From Enterospora canceri (lineage: Eukaryota; Microsporidia; Enterocytozoonidae): a DNA stretch of 19,381 nt. The position numbers were made by a program, and so were the translations under genes. Shown here one piece after another: positions 6,737 through 13,985 of this stretch (positions are counted from its first letter, which is position 1; each line of letters opens with the position of its first letter). Location of the stretch: the NCBI GenBank assembly GCA_002087915.1, contig LWDP01000035.1, forward strand, positions 1 through 19,381, written 5' to 3'. The notes below the pieces were generated by a model. It searched no databases. It was not told the DNA's origin and was given only the letters and a program-made list of their open reading frames with translations.

Positions 6737-8437
6737 TTACTCTTTATTTTTAAATATGTTAGTGACTGTTTGAGTGAAGAATGCGTAGTCCGGAATATTA
6801 AAATATTGATCACCATCCACTTGCATAAACAACTCGTTTGCCTTGTTTGCAATCTCATGTGCTCCCTCTTTCAATCCCAGGCACGCGTACGATTTTATCG
6901 TCAACGTGATGTTCCATACGATGAGTTTTCTGGCTTTTATGAAGTTTGGTTTTCTATTTCCCAGCATTCTTTTGCCTAATACACCCAGGATGTCGTCTTT
7001 AGCCCTTTTCATTGCATTCATGAATGGATAATCTGCCATACAGTGATTCATGAATGTTGGTGGAACAATTATTCTAATGGTTTCTTCTGCTATTTCGTAG
7101 AATGGCAGTGGAAAGTTCTCGATGGAGCCACCAAAAACATCCTCAATTGACCTCCTTTTGTTGTACAATGTGCTCAACTTATCAGTTTCCACAAATTTGC
7201 AGATTGACTCAATTCGTTTCTTGTACAACTTCATAATCACAACCTGAGTATCTGGACTAAGGTTGATCTTGTTCAAGTTGACAAACCTCAGAAAGATGGC
7301 AATTGCGTCTAAGTGCACTTTCATCACATTATCAATATTATCACTATCTATTGCCACAAGCCATTTTTTTGTAATTAATTTGTTGACGTACTGAATATAT
7401 TGTGCACCTTCGAATTCTGTACAGTGTTTTGTATCAATTGGTTCCATGACTAGCCCACTGCTTGTTGATTCCTCCTCTTTTTCTCTTGGTTCCGAAATTC
7501 TCTCGTATTCTGGTGCTTTAAACACTGGTTTTGGTTCCAGGTGCTGTGGTAGATTTGGTATTTTGTATCCTGGTGCTACATTTGTGCCTTGTGGATGATA
7601 ACTAATTGCATTCTGATGGATTTGGTAACGAATTTGTGGGTTTGGTGGTGCACCTACGGCTGGATTCGGCCTATTTTGGGCTTCACGCATCTTTTCCATT
7701 TCAATGACGTATCGTTGCATCATATTCTGTTTCTCCTTCTCCTGGTATTCCAACAGCTTCCGAATGTACTCTTGTGCTGCATTCTCCTGTTGAGCAAGAG
7801 TGTTATTGAAGTTTTCTTGCAGCTTCTCAACTTCATCCGCATCTTGTTTCTGTTTCTTCATCCTTTGCTCGTACTTCTTGCCTATTTCCACTTGCGCCTC
7901 TTTTAGTTGAGCAACCTCGGCATCTTTTTGTGCCTTATACTTGGCAAGCTGATCTTCTCGTTGCTTACTGAATTGATTGAATTGGTCTATCAGCTCTTGT
8001 TGCTTTGCTTCAGCATTCCTACGTTCAGTGGCCTCTCTTGTATTAAGCAAACGAGCATTGTGAGCGGCTATCTCCTCCATTTTGGCTTTCATATCGTTAT
8101 TGTCTTTTTCTGCCTTTGCATTATATTCATCCATTTTCTCCTTGTACTTTTCATTTAACGCATCAACGGCCTTCTTATACTTTGTCTCAAGCAGATCTCT
8201 CTCTTTTTTAGCTGCCTTCTTATCCTTCTTTGCCTTCAATGACTTAGATGGGTCATCTGTTGGTCTTGTTTCGGTTTCTGATTTTTTTGATCTTGATTTT
8301 GGTTTTACTTCCTTATCATCTGATTTATTCTTATTTTGATGAATGAAGTATCCAAATGCACCACCAGAAATAATCAGTAGCAGAATTATAATCAGAATAA
8401 TCAGTAGCGTGTTATTGGAATCTCTGTGAACTTTCAT
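6737..8437 (-). CDS. membrane-anchored coiled-coil protein of unknown function
   Basis: The 566-residue product starts with nine polar residues and then one very hydrophobic span (about 10-31, mostly Ile and Leu), so it is probably anchored by its N terminus with the rest on one side. Residues about 32-85 are Lys/Ser rich. Residues about 75-255 form a long coiled coil rich in Glu, Lys, Gln and Ala. A Pro/Asn/Gln-rich linker (about 260-340) follows, then an all-helical C-terminal domain (about 345-566) with several aromatic and Cys residues that looks globular. I do not recognise the family; the layout suggests a tether or scaffold at a membrane. CGCCCTCCT precedes the ATG. Codon use is A/T-rich, like the neighbours. 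It is divergent from the small membrane protein across the longest gap in the window. Confidence 0.8.
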   Translation of the reverse strand: MKVHRDSNNTLLIILIIILLLIISGGAFGYFIHQNKNKSDDKEVKPKSRSKKSETETRPTDDPSKSLKAKKDKKAAKKERDLLETKYKKAVDALNEKYKEKMDEYNAKAEKDNNDMKAKMEEIAAHNARLLNTREATERRNAEAKQQELIDQFNQFSKQREDQLAKYKAQKDAEVAQLKEAQVEIGKKYEQRMKKQKQDADEVEKLQENFNNTLAQQENAAQEYIRKLLEYQEKEKQNMMQRYVIEMEKMREAQNRPNPAVGAPPNPQIRYQIHQNAISYHPQGTNVAPGYKIPNLPQHLEPKPVFKAPEYERISEPREKEEESTSSGLVMEPIDTKHCTEFEGAQYIQYVNKLITKKWLVAIDSDNIDNVMKVHLDAIAIFLRFVNLNKINLSPDTQVVIMKLYKKRIESICKFVETDKLSTLYNKRRSIEDVFGGSIENFPLPFYEIAEETIRIIVPPTFMNHCMADYPFMNAMKRAKDDILGVLGKRMLGNRKPNFIKARKLIVWNITLTIKSYACLGLKEGAHEIANKANELFMQVDGDQYFNIPDYAFFTQTVTNIFKNKE

Positions 8438-8784
8438 AGGAGGGCGAATATGGTGATTTAATAAAGGATGAAGATGATCAATTTTAATCAGGGTGTATAA
8501 AATAAAGGGGTAGTATTAACGTAGTTTTCAGGTAGTGCTTTATACAGCATAATATTGTCTTAAAACATGATAAGAAGACATATTTAATTAACTATTTCAC
8601 CTATAACCTAATAACTTATTACGAATAATTAGATTCGTTTCTAACAACAAAACAGTTTTCTAACATATTTAAACTAACATTTTGATAAATACTGAATTCA
8701 CCCGTAATATTCAATCAATCTCTTTTATCACATATATTTCTGTATAACAGATCCAAAGAGATCACTGATGAGAATGCATCAGAA
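8438..8784. other. long AT-rich intergenic region with a perfect hairpin at its right end
   Basis: At about 350 bases this is unusually long for this window. Most of it (about 8460-8750) is very A/T-rich with no ORF of interest, no tRNA-like cloverleaf and no long repeat that I can see. Near the left end, the minus strand carries CGCCCTCCT, the start signal of the coiled-coil gene. At the right end, GAGAATGCAT (8770-8779), loop CAGAA, and ATGCATTCTC (8785-8794) form a perfect 10-bp stem that includes the first possible ATG of the next gene. It may hold regulatory sequence or an untranslated leader. Confidence 0.5.
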
Positions 8785-9273
8785 ATGCATTCTCAACGCC
8801 CTTGTTTGATGGATGCTCACTATGTTGTTGTATCACTCTTCTTTCTGTTTCAGGTTCTTGAGACTGCTATCATGGATGCATTGGAACTGTTTCTAGGCAA
8901 CGAAGCTGTCTACATTGAACACAACTTCCCTGACATCCTGAAACTAAATTACAAAGACTACAAAAACAGCAAATCAAAGTATCCCCTTGCTGCACTATCA
9001 GGAGTCATCTGCACCTGGCCACTTCTCATTCCACTCCTCATTAAAATTGGACTACTTTTAGCGTGCAGCAAGGATAAGAAACAGAAAAGCAACAGATTCA
9101 GGTTAGTGCACCTGTTTCTGGCTATTGATATAGCAGTTGCTAATTTAGCTGTTTTACTGACCTACAATACCATGAAACACACCATATATCGCAACCACAT
9201 CTATTTCTATTATATACACATAGTAGCAGAACTCATATCACTAGGTTACGTTCTAATTCTGACAATTTGCTAG
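8785..9273 (+). CDS. unknown small multi-span membrane protein
   Basis: The frame gives up to 162 residues with three clear hydrophobic spans at about 66-92, 105-126 and 138-162, the last reaching the C terminus. A fourth weak hydrophobic stretch lies near the N terminus (about 11-24) if the first ATG is used. The loop between spans 1 and 2 is basic (CSKDKKQKSNRF), which would favour the cytosolic side. I do not recognise the family. The start is uncertain: candidates are 8785 (inside a hairpin), 8809 (CCC 7 bases upstream) and 8872. None has the C-run directly in front of it as the other genes do. The stop lies 41 bases before SMC4. Confidence 0.65.
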   Translation: MHSQRPCLMDAHYVVVSLFFLFQVLETAIMDALELFLGNEAVYIEHNFPDILKLNYKDYKNSKSKYPLAALSGVICTWPLLIPLLIKIGLLLACSKDKKQKSNRFRLVHLFLAIDIAVANLAVLLTYNTMKHTIYRNHIYFYYIHIVAELISLGYVLILTIC

Positions 9274-9314
9274 AATCAATCACATTCTGATAAACCATTT
9301 ATATTTTTATCCCT

Positions 9315-12300
9315 ATGTTAAGACTATCATCCATAAAGATCCATAATTTCAAGAGTTATCTAGGAACACACGAGGTTACAGGTTTATCGGACACAATTAC
9401 AGCAATTGTAGGTCCAAATGGATGTGGTAAGTCAAACATAATAGATGCAATCATATTTGTGCTAGGATACAATGCTAAGAAAATGAGGCATAATACTCTG
9501 AGAGACCTAATTTATAAAGGAATGGATAGTGCATGGGTTGAATTGATATTGAACAGAAATGACACAATGATCACGTTGTGCAGGAAGATAGGCAAGAATG
9601 GAAGTAGTAAATACCATGTAGATGGAATTATAAAGGATGATGTTGAGGTATCAGGAGAGGTACAGAGCAAGCAATACAATGAAATACTGAAGGAATTGGG
9701 AATAAACACGACGTACAGCAAGTTTCTGATATTACAAGGAGAGATAGAATCGATAGCACTGATGAATCAGATGGAGTTACTAAACTACATTGAGGACTCA
9801 ATAGGAACAGGTTGTTACAGGGATGAAATAGAAGAACAAGAGAAGGAAGTGCAGAGGTTGAATGAGATGGTACAGAATAAGATGGAGGAGAATGCGTTTA
9901 TCACAAACGAATACGAATTCATCAAAAAGCAGGTGATATCAAATTGCATTCAGGTGAAGGATGAGGAGAAATCAGTAGAAAAAGAGAAGAAAGAAATGGA
10001 GAAGAAAAAGAAGAAGATTGGTGACAGAATCAATAAAAACAACAGTGCAATTTCAGGAATTGAGACTGAATTGGATAAATTGACCAGAGATATTGAAGAT
10101 AGAAAGAAAGAGATGAAGAAGGCAATAAAAGAGAAGAAGTTGGTAGAAGTAGAACAAGAATATAGATCAGTAAAAGATGAATTGAAAAGGGAGGAGAGTA
10201 GAAACAGGAATAAGAATGATAAAATGAGAGAAATTCAGGCAAAAATAGACGAAATAGACGAAATAGAAAGAAATAAAGAGACTTTGAGAACTATAACAAG
10301 AGAAAGAGATGAAAACAAGACAAAGTTGAATATGCAGAAGAAAACACCAATTGAAACAAGATATTTGGAAGAGAAACTGGAACAATTAACAAGAGGAATT
10401 GAGGAAGAAAATAGGATAGAAACCAAGAAAGAAATATACAGACAGAGGATACAAGAGAATACAGAATACATTGACAAAGCAAGAAAAGTCGAAAGAAACA
10501 AGAATGAACTGAAAATTGAAATTGATCAGATTAAAAGAGACCTGAAAGCAACAGCGAATGAACTACAAAAAAGAAGGCGATATAATAATGAAAATAGCAA
10601 AGTTGACTATTTGTATAGGAAGCAGAGAGATGTTATACATGCAATAAAACACCTTGATGGATTTGTAGGGCAATTCAGGGAGTTATTAGAAGTAGAAGAA
10701 GGCTATGAAACAGCCGTAGAAGCAGCATCAAACCAGTTGAATTCAATTGTGGTAAAAACAACCAGTACAGCAGAAGAAGCAATTAGAATAATACTGTCAT
10801 CCAATATGATTAGAACAACATTCCTGGTATTAGATAAGTTCAATAATACGAATATTGATCAACTGAATAAGTTATCAATAGTTCATAAAATCAAGACAAA
10901 CAAAATGTATAGAAATATATTGCATAAAACACTAGGAAACACGTTGGTAGCTGATGATTTAGAACAAGGCAGAAGACTTGCATTTGGTAGCAAAAGAGAG
11001 CGAGTTGTAACAAAAGACGGGAAAGTGTTGGAGAAAAGTGGAATAATGAGTGGTGGTGGAACAACCACAAGAAGAAAGCCAGTTCAGGAATTGATCGATG
11101 CTGAGAAAAAGATGAGAACAGTCCTGAATGAGAAAGAGCAAGAAGTGCACATTCTGACTGAAATAGAGAACAAGAAAGTAGAAATAGAACGATTCAAGAT
11201 AGAAATGACCAAATTAACCAACAAACCAATCAACCAGGAAATTCAGGGCAGATTAAATGAAATCAGGAAAATACGTGAAGAAATAGAGTCAATCAGAATG
11301 AAGAATGAAGAATGCAATCAACTGTTAAGAGAAATTACAATAGCAGAAAGGAGAAATGTAATAATTGAAAGAGAAATCAGCAAAATAGAAAAGGAATCAG
11401 CCACTTTACCTGATTTACAGAATATGATATCAAAACACCAGTGTGAGATATCAACAGAAATCAAACTGCAAAACAAGTTGACTAAAATCACAGAGTGCTA
11501 CAACAACCTACAGAATGAATATCAATCCAAAATAGATCACAACAAACTGATCAATAGTGAAGTAGAAGAAATGATGAGAACTGTAATTGAAAATCAGGTC
11601 AAAAAGAGTGAATTGGTAAAGGAAATCAAACAACACGAGACTGAATCCGCCAAAATCAGCCTGAATATCGATCAGTTGAATTCCGAATTATCCAAATTGA
11701 ATTCGATCATCAATGAACTGGAACAGCTTGAAAAATCCCCTGATTCCGAGAACAGCCGTCCTGATGGAATCCACATCTCTTTGAATCAAATCCAAAACAA
11801 CATCACCAAATTCAAACTGATCAAGGCGGAATTCACCAAATTCACCAATGCCCTTGAATCAGACCGTCACAAACTGAATCACCTGAAATCCACTCTCCAA
11901 TCCACCCGTGACACGCGTCTCACCAAATTCACAGCTGCTTTCGGTGCAATCAACCGCAGCATCAACGGCATCTTCAGCCGCCTCACTTTCGGAGGCTGTG
12001 CTGAATTGGACCTTGTGAACTTCCTTGATCCATTTTCAGATGGAATTCAACTGCAAATTATGCCACGAAAGAAGGCGTGGAAGAGCATCTCAAACCTGTC
12101 TGGTGGCGAGAAGACCCTCAGCTCCCTGAGTCTCGTCTTTGCCTTGCACCAGCACAGCCCATCTCCCTTCTACATCATGGATGAAATTGATGCTGCCTTA
12201 GACTACAAGAATGTCTCACTGATCAGCAGCTACCTTCAGGAAATCAGTGCCCAATTCATCGTAATCAGCCTCAGAAATGACATGTTTGAGGGAGCAGAGA

Positions 12301-12359
12301 CACTTGTTGGTGTCTACAAGACCAATGAGCAGAGCAAGCTGGTCAAAATGGATATTTGA
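9315..12359 (+). CDS. SMC4: condensin subunit SMC4
   Basis: SMC4 pairs with SMC2 in condensin to compact mitotic chromosomes. The N-terminal head has Walker A GPNGCGKSN (about residues 33-41) followed by the SMC4-typical KSYLGTHEV, SKMR-like KKMRHNTLRDLIYKG and FLILQGEIESIALM. Coiled-coil arms lie at about 155-437 and 590-870. The hinge (about 438-585) has HLDGFVG, LVADDL and VVTKDGKVLEKSGIMSGGG. The C-terminal head has the ABC signature LSGGEKT (928-934) and Walker B FYIMDEIDAALD (about 952-963), then FIVISLRNDMFE, which separates SMC4 from SMC1-3. At 1014 residues it is shorter than yeast or human SMC4, mainly from short arms and missing tails. TTTTTATCCCT precedes the ATG. The first three quarters use AGA and A-rich codons; the last quarter is visibly richer in C. 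Confidence 0.96.
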   Translation: MLRLSSIKIHNFKSYLGTHEVTGLSDTITAIVGPNGCGKSNIIDAIIFVLGYNAKKMRHNTLRDLIYKGMDSAWVELILNRNDTMITLCRKIGKNGSSKYHVDGIIKDDVEVSGEVQSKQYNEILKELGINTTYSKFLILQGEIESIALMNQMELLNYIEDSIGTGCYRDEIEEQEKEVQRLNEMVQNKMEENAFITNEYEFIKKQVISNCIQVKDEEKSVEKEKKEMEKKKKKIGDRINKNNSAISGIETELDKLTRDIEDRKKEMKKAIKEKKLVEVEQEYRSVKDELKREESRNRNKNDKMREIQAKIDEIDEIERNKETLRTITRERDENKTKLNMQKKTPIETRYLEEKLEQLTRGIEEENRIETKKEIYRQRIQENTEYIDKARKVERNKNELKIEIDQIKRDLKATANELQKRRRYNNENSKVDYLYRKQRDVIHAIKHLDGFVGQFRELLEVEEGYETAVEAASNQLNSIVVKTTSTAEEAIRIILSSNMIRTTFLVLDKFNNTNIDQLNKLSIVHKIKTNKMYRNILHKTLGNTLVADDLEQGRRLAFGSKRERVVTKDGKVLEKSGIMSGGGTTTRRKPVQELIDAEKKMRTVLNEKEQEVHILTEIENKKVEIERFKIEMTKLTNKPINQEIQGRLNEIRKIREEIESIRMKNEECNQLLREITIAERRNVIIEREISKIEKESATLPDLQNMISKHQCEISTEIKLQNKLTKITECYNNLQNEYQSKIDHNKLINSEVEEMMRTVIENQVKKSELVKEIKQHETESAKISLNIDQLNSELSKLNSIINELEQLEKSPDSENSRPDGIHISLNQIQNNITKFKLIKAEFTKFTNALESDRHKLNHLKSTLQSTRDTRLTKFTAAFGAINRSINGIFSRLTFGGCAELDLVNFLDPFSDGIQLQIMPRKKAWKSISNLSGGEKTLSSLSLVFALHQHSPSPFYIMDEIDAALDYKNVSLISSYLQEISAQFIVISLRNDMFEGAETLVGVYKTNEQSKLVKMDI

Positions 12360-12392
12360 TTTCAGCCAATTTGCTCAAATTTTACCCCAGAA

Positions 12393-13184
12393 ATGTCAAC
12401 AAAAGCAATTGCACCTAAAAAGATCGAAATGTACGAGAAGACGGTGCGGATGTTCAGAGACTACGACAAGTTCATGTTTCTGAACCTGCAGAAGGTGCTT
12501 TCCACGCAGTTCAAGAACATCAAGAACGAGTTTCCTGATGACGTGGAATTCCTGTTTGCCAAAAACAAAATCATGAGAAAGGCCCTCTCAGAGAACTTCA
12601 CTGAGAAGAAATACGCCCAGATTGCTGATCAAATCAAGGAGAACGTGATCATTGCATTCTACAAGGAGGACTCCACTGCCACCCAAATGTACGAAACGTG
12701 CCAGAAATTCAGGCGAAATGCGTACGCCCGTTTTGGAGACAGGGCCATTGAGGACGTGATTGTTCCAACTGGTTCAACTGGCCTAGGCCCAGACCAAATC
12801 CAGCTCTTCCACGCTGCTCGAATGAACACGAAGATGGTGAAGGGGAAGATCGAGATTGCTGTTGCCCACAAACTTGTTGGAGAAGGAGAAGTTGTTGGAA
12901 TATCTGAGGCCAATCTGCTTGCCAAGTTGAATATCATGCCATTCAACTACGGTCTATCCATTCTGAGGGTCTTTGAAGGAGACGAGTCCTTTGGCCGTGA
13001 CGTCCTGGCTGTCTCTGACGAACAGATTGAGATGGCCATGGCTGACTCAATTGCAATGGTAGCCTGCGTCTCTCTTGGAACCGACACAGTCACCGATGCA
13101 TCTGTGCCATACGAAATCATCGGTGCATCACAGGAGATCAAGAAGGTGGCAGCAGGTGTAGACTACGACGTGGCAGTGATATAG
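12393..13184 (+). CDS. RPP0: large-subunit ribosomal stalk protein P0 (uL10), lacking the acidic C-terminal tail
   Basis: P0 anchors the P1/P2 stalk on the large ribosomal subunit and helps recruit translational GTPases. The rRNA-binding domain (about 1-110) includes FAKNKIMRKAL; the insertion and stalk-base region includes PTGSTGLGPDQIQLF, TKMVKGKIEI and SEANLLAKLNIMPFNYGL, all characteristic of P0. The protein stops at 263 residues with AAGVDYDVAVI, a little after the region that binds P1/P2. The usual Ala-rich hinge and the conserved EESDDDMGFGLFD-type tail are absent, and no other frame after the stop encodes it. Mrt4, the P0-like assembly factor, also lacks the tail, but the GSTGLGP and SEANLLAKLNI motifs are those of P0. 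ACCCCAGAA precedes the ATG. Codons are C-rich, as expected of a strongly expressed gene. Confidence 0.88.
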   Translation: MSTKAIAPKKIEMYEKTVRMFRDYDKFMFLNLQKVLSTQFKNIKNEFPDDVEFLFAKNKIMRKALSENFTEKKYAQIADQIKENVIIAFYKEDSTATQMYETCQKFRRNAYARFGDRAIEDVIVPTGSTGLGPDQIQLFHAARMNTKMVKGKIEIAVAHKLVGEGEVVGISEANLLAKLNIMPFNYGLSILRVFEGDESFGRDVLAVSDEQIEMAMADSIAMVACVSLGTDTVTDASVPYEIIGASQEIKKVAAGVDYDVAVI

Positions 13185-13230
13185 TGGTCATAAAAGTATA
13201 AGAATAATCAGGTTGCACCAATCATCATTT

Positions 13231-13803
13231 CTACCTCTTTCTTCCTCGTATCTCATCCAACTTCCTCCTCAACTCCTTATCCTCTCTTCCACCAAAGTAT
13301 CCCTGGTAGAAGCAGTCCACGTCTCTCCCATTGCTCTGCGCCAGTGACTTCTCCAACAAGTACAGATCCACTGCCTTATCCTCATTCTTGTTGCTGTAGA
13401 ATCCCAGTCCAAAATCAATGACATAAACTCTACCAGTCTCCCCCTGAACTATGAAATTCATCGTAGTCAAATCACCATGAATCACCCCACTTTCATGGAG
13501 TTGATATACCACTTCTCCCACTTCCCTCAGAATGGCACCATCCTCCCCCATCACCTCCTTCACACTCTCTCCCACAATCTTCTCCATTTCTATTTCGTAG
13601 TCTCCCCTTCCCACCACTCTTGGAACTGCTATCCCCAACTCACCCATCTTCTCCATCATCTTCGCCTCCTTCCTCGTCCTGTTCCTCCTAATTGCCTCAT
13701 CCACCTCCACTATCCTGTACTCCTTCCTCACTCTCCTCTTTATCACAGTTGTCTCTGTCTCATAGATCTCTGCTTCTGCACCTCTTTTTATCAAATTGAA
13801 CAT
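13231..13803 (-). CDS. BUD32: Bud32/PRPK atypical kinase of the KEOPS complex
   Basis: Bud32 (TP53RK) is the small kinase/ATPase subunit of KEOPS, which with Kae1 makes the universal t6A37 base in ANN-decoding tRNAs. The 190-residue product is a minimal piD261/Bud32 kinase: a short Gly-poor loop with GAEAEIY (8-14), catalytic Lys22 in VIKRR, the helix with the Glu of KEAKMM, the HGDLTTMNF loop (109-117) and VIDFGLG (128-134). The activation and C-terminal segments are short, and the protein ends in a basic tail (RGRKR), as Bud32 proteins do. This layout excludes ordinary protein kinases. CCACCCC abuts the ATG. The gene is convergent with P0 across 46 bases and its upstream region contains the TAGGGTA repeats. 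Confidence 0.93.
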   Translation of the reverse strand: MFNLIKRGAEAEIYETETTVIKRRVRKEYRIVEVDEAIRRNRTRKEAKMMEKMGELGIAVPRVVGRGDYEIEMEKIVGESVKEVMGEDGAILREVGEVVYQLHESGVIHGDLTTMNFIVQGETGRVYVIDFGLGFYSNKNEDKAVDLYLLEKSLAQSNGRDVDCFYQGYFGGREDKELRRKLDEIRGRKR

Positions 13804-13813
13804 GGGGTGGTAT

Positions 13814-13925
13814 ATAGGGTAGTTGTAATAATATAGGGTAGTATATTGTAATGATAATTAGGGTAATATTCATATAGGGTAGTATATTGTAATTAGGGTA
13901 ATATTCATATAGGGCAATATTCATA
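13814..13925. repeat. imperfect direct repeats built on TAGGGTA in an AT-rich gap
   Basis: Two copies of ATATAGGGTAGTATATTGTA stand at 13831-13850 and 13872-13891. Each is followed by TAGGGTAATATTCAT (13859-13873 and 13894-13908), the first after a 6-base spacer. A partial third copy (ATAGGGCAATATTCAT, 13909-13924) ends the array, and a variant ATATAGGGTAGTTGTAAT (13813-13830) begins it. The motif resembles a telomere-like TTAGGG core, but the spacing is irregular and the copies contain other sequence, so this is a local duplication. It lies upstream of BUD32, whose own CCACCCC start signal is immediately to the left. Confidence 0.75.
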
Positions 13926-13956
13926 TTATATTATATTATACTGTATTATATTATAG
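13923..13956. repeat. TATTA microsatellite
   Basis: A run of TATTA-type units, interrupted once by CTG, sits between the TAGGGTA repeats and the 3' end of the PKC-type kinase. It is low complexity and I see no coding or RNA signal in it. TACCC-rich sequence follows at 13959-13994 and overlaps the kinase stop codon. Confidence 0.7.
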
Positions 13957-13985
13957 TAGCTACCCTTCTGCTCACCCTACCCATC

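Noticed and set aside
8764..8790. Hammerhead-ribozyme-like CTGATGAG...GAAA
   Set aside because: The core has an extra base between the would-be stem II and GAAA, stem II is only two pairs, and no stem III partner with a cleavage triplet is present. The simple hairpin explains the symmetry better.
8830..8853. Possible 24-base intron (GTATC ... CTGTTTCAG)
   Set aside because: The 3' end looks like a splice site, but the donor is not GTAAG-like and no branch-site sequence is evident; the segment is in frame and readable as part of a hydrophobic N terminus.
12393..13184. Mrt4 instead of P0 for the tail-less stalk protein
   Set aside because: The GSTGLGP and SEANLLAKLNI motifs and the P1/P2-binding extension are those of P0; Mrt4 differs at these points.
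13817..13920. Internal telomere remnant (TTAGGG-like units)
   Set aside because: Units are spaced by other sequence and are parts of longer direct repeats; there is no uninterrupted TTAGGG array.
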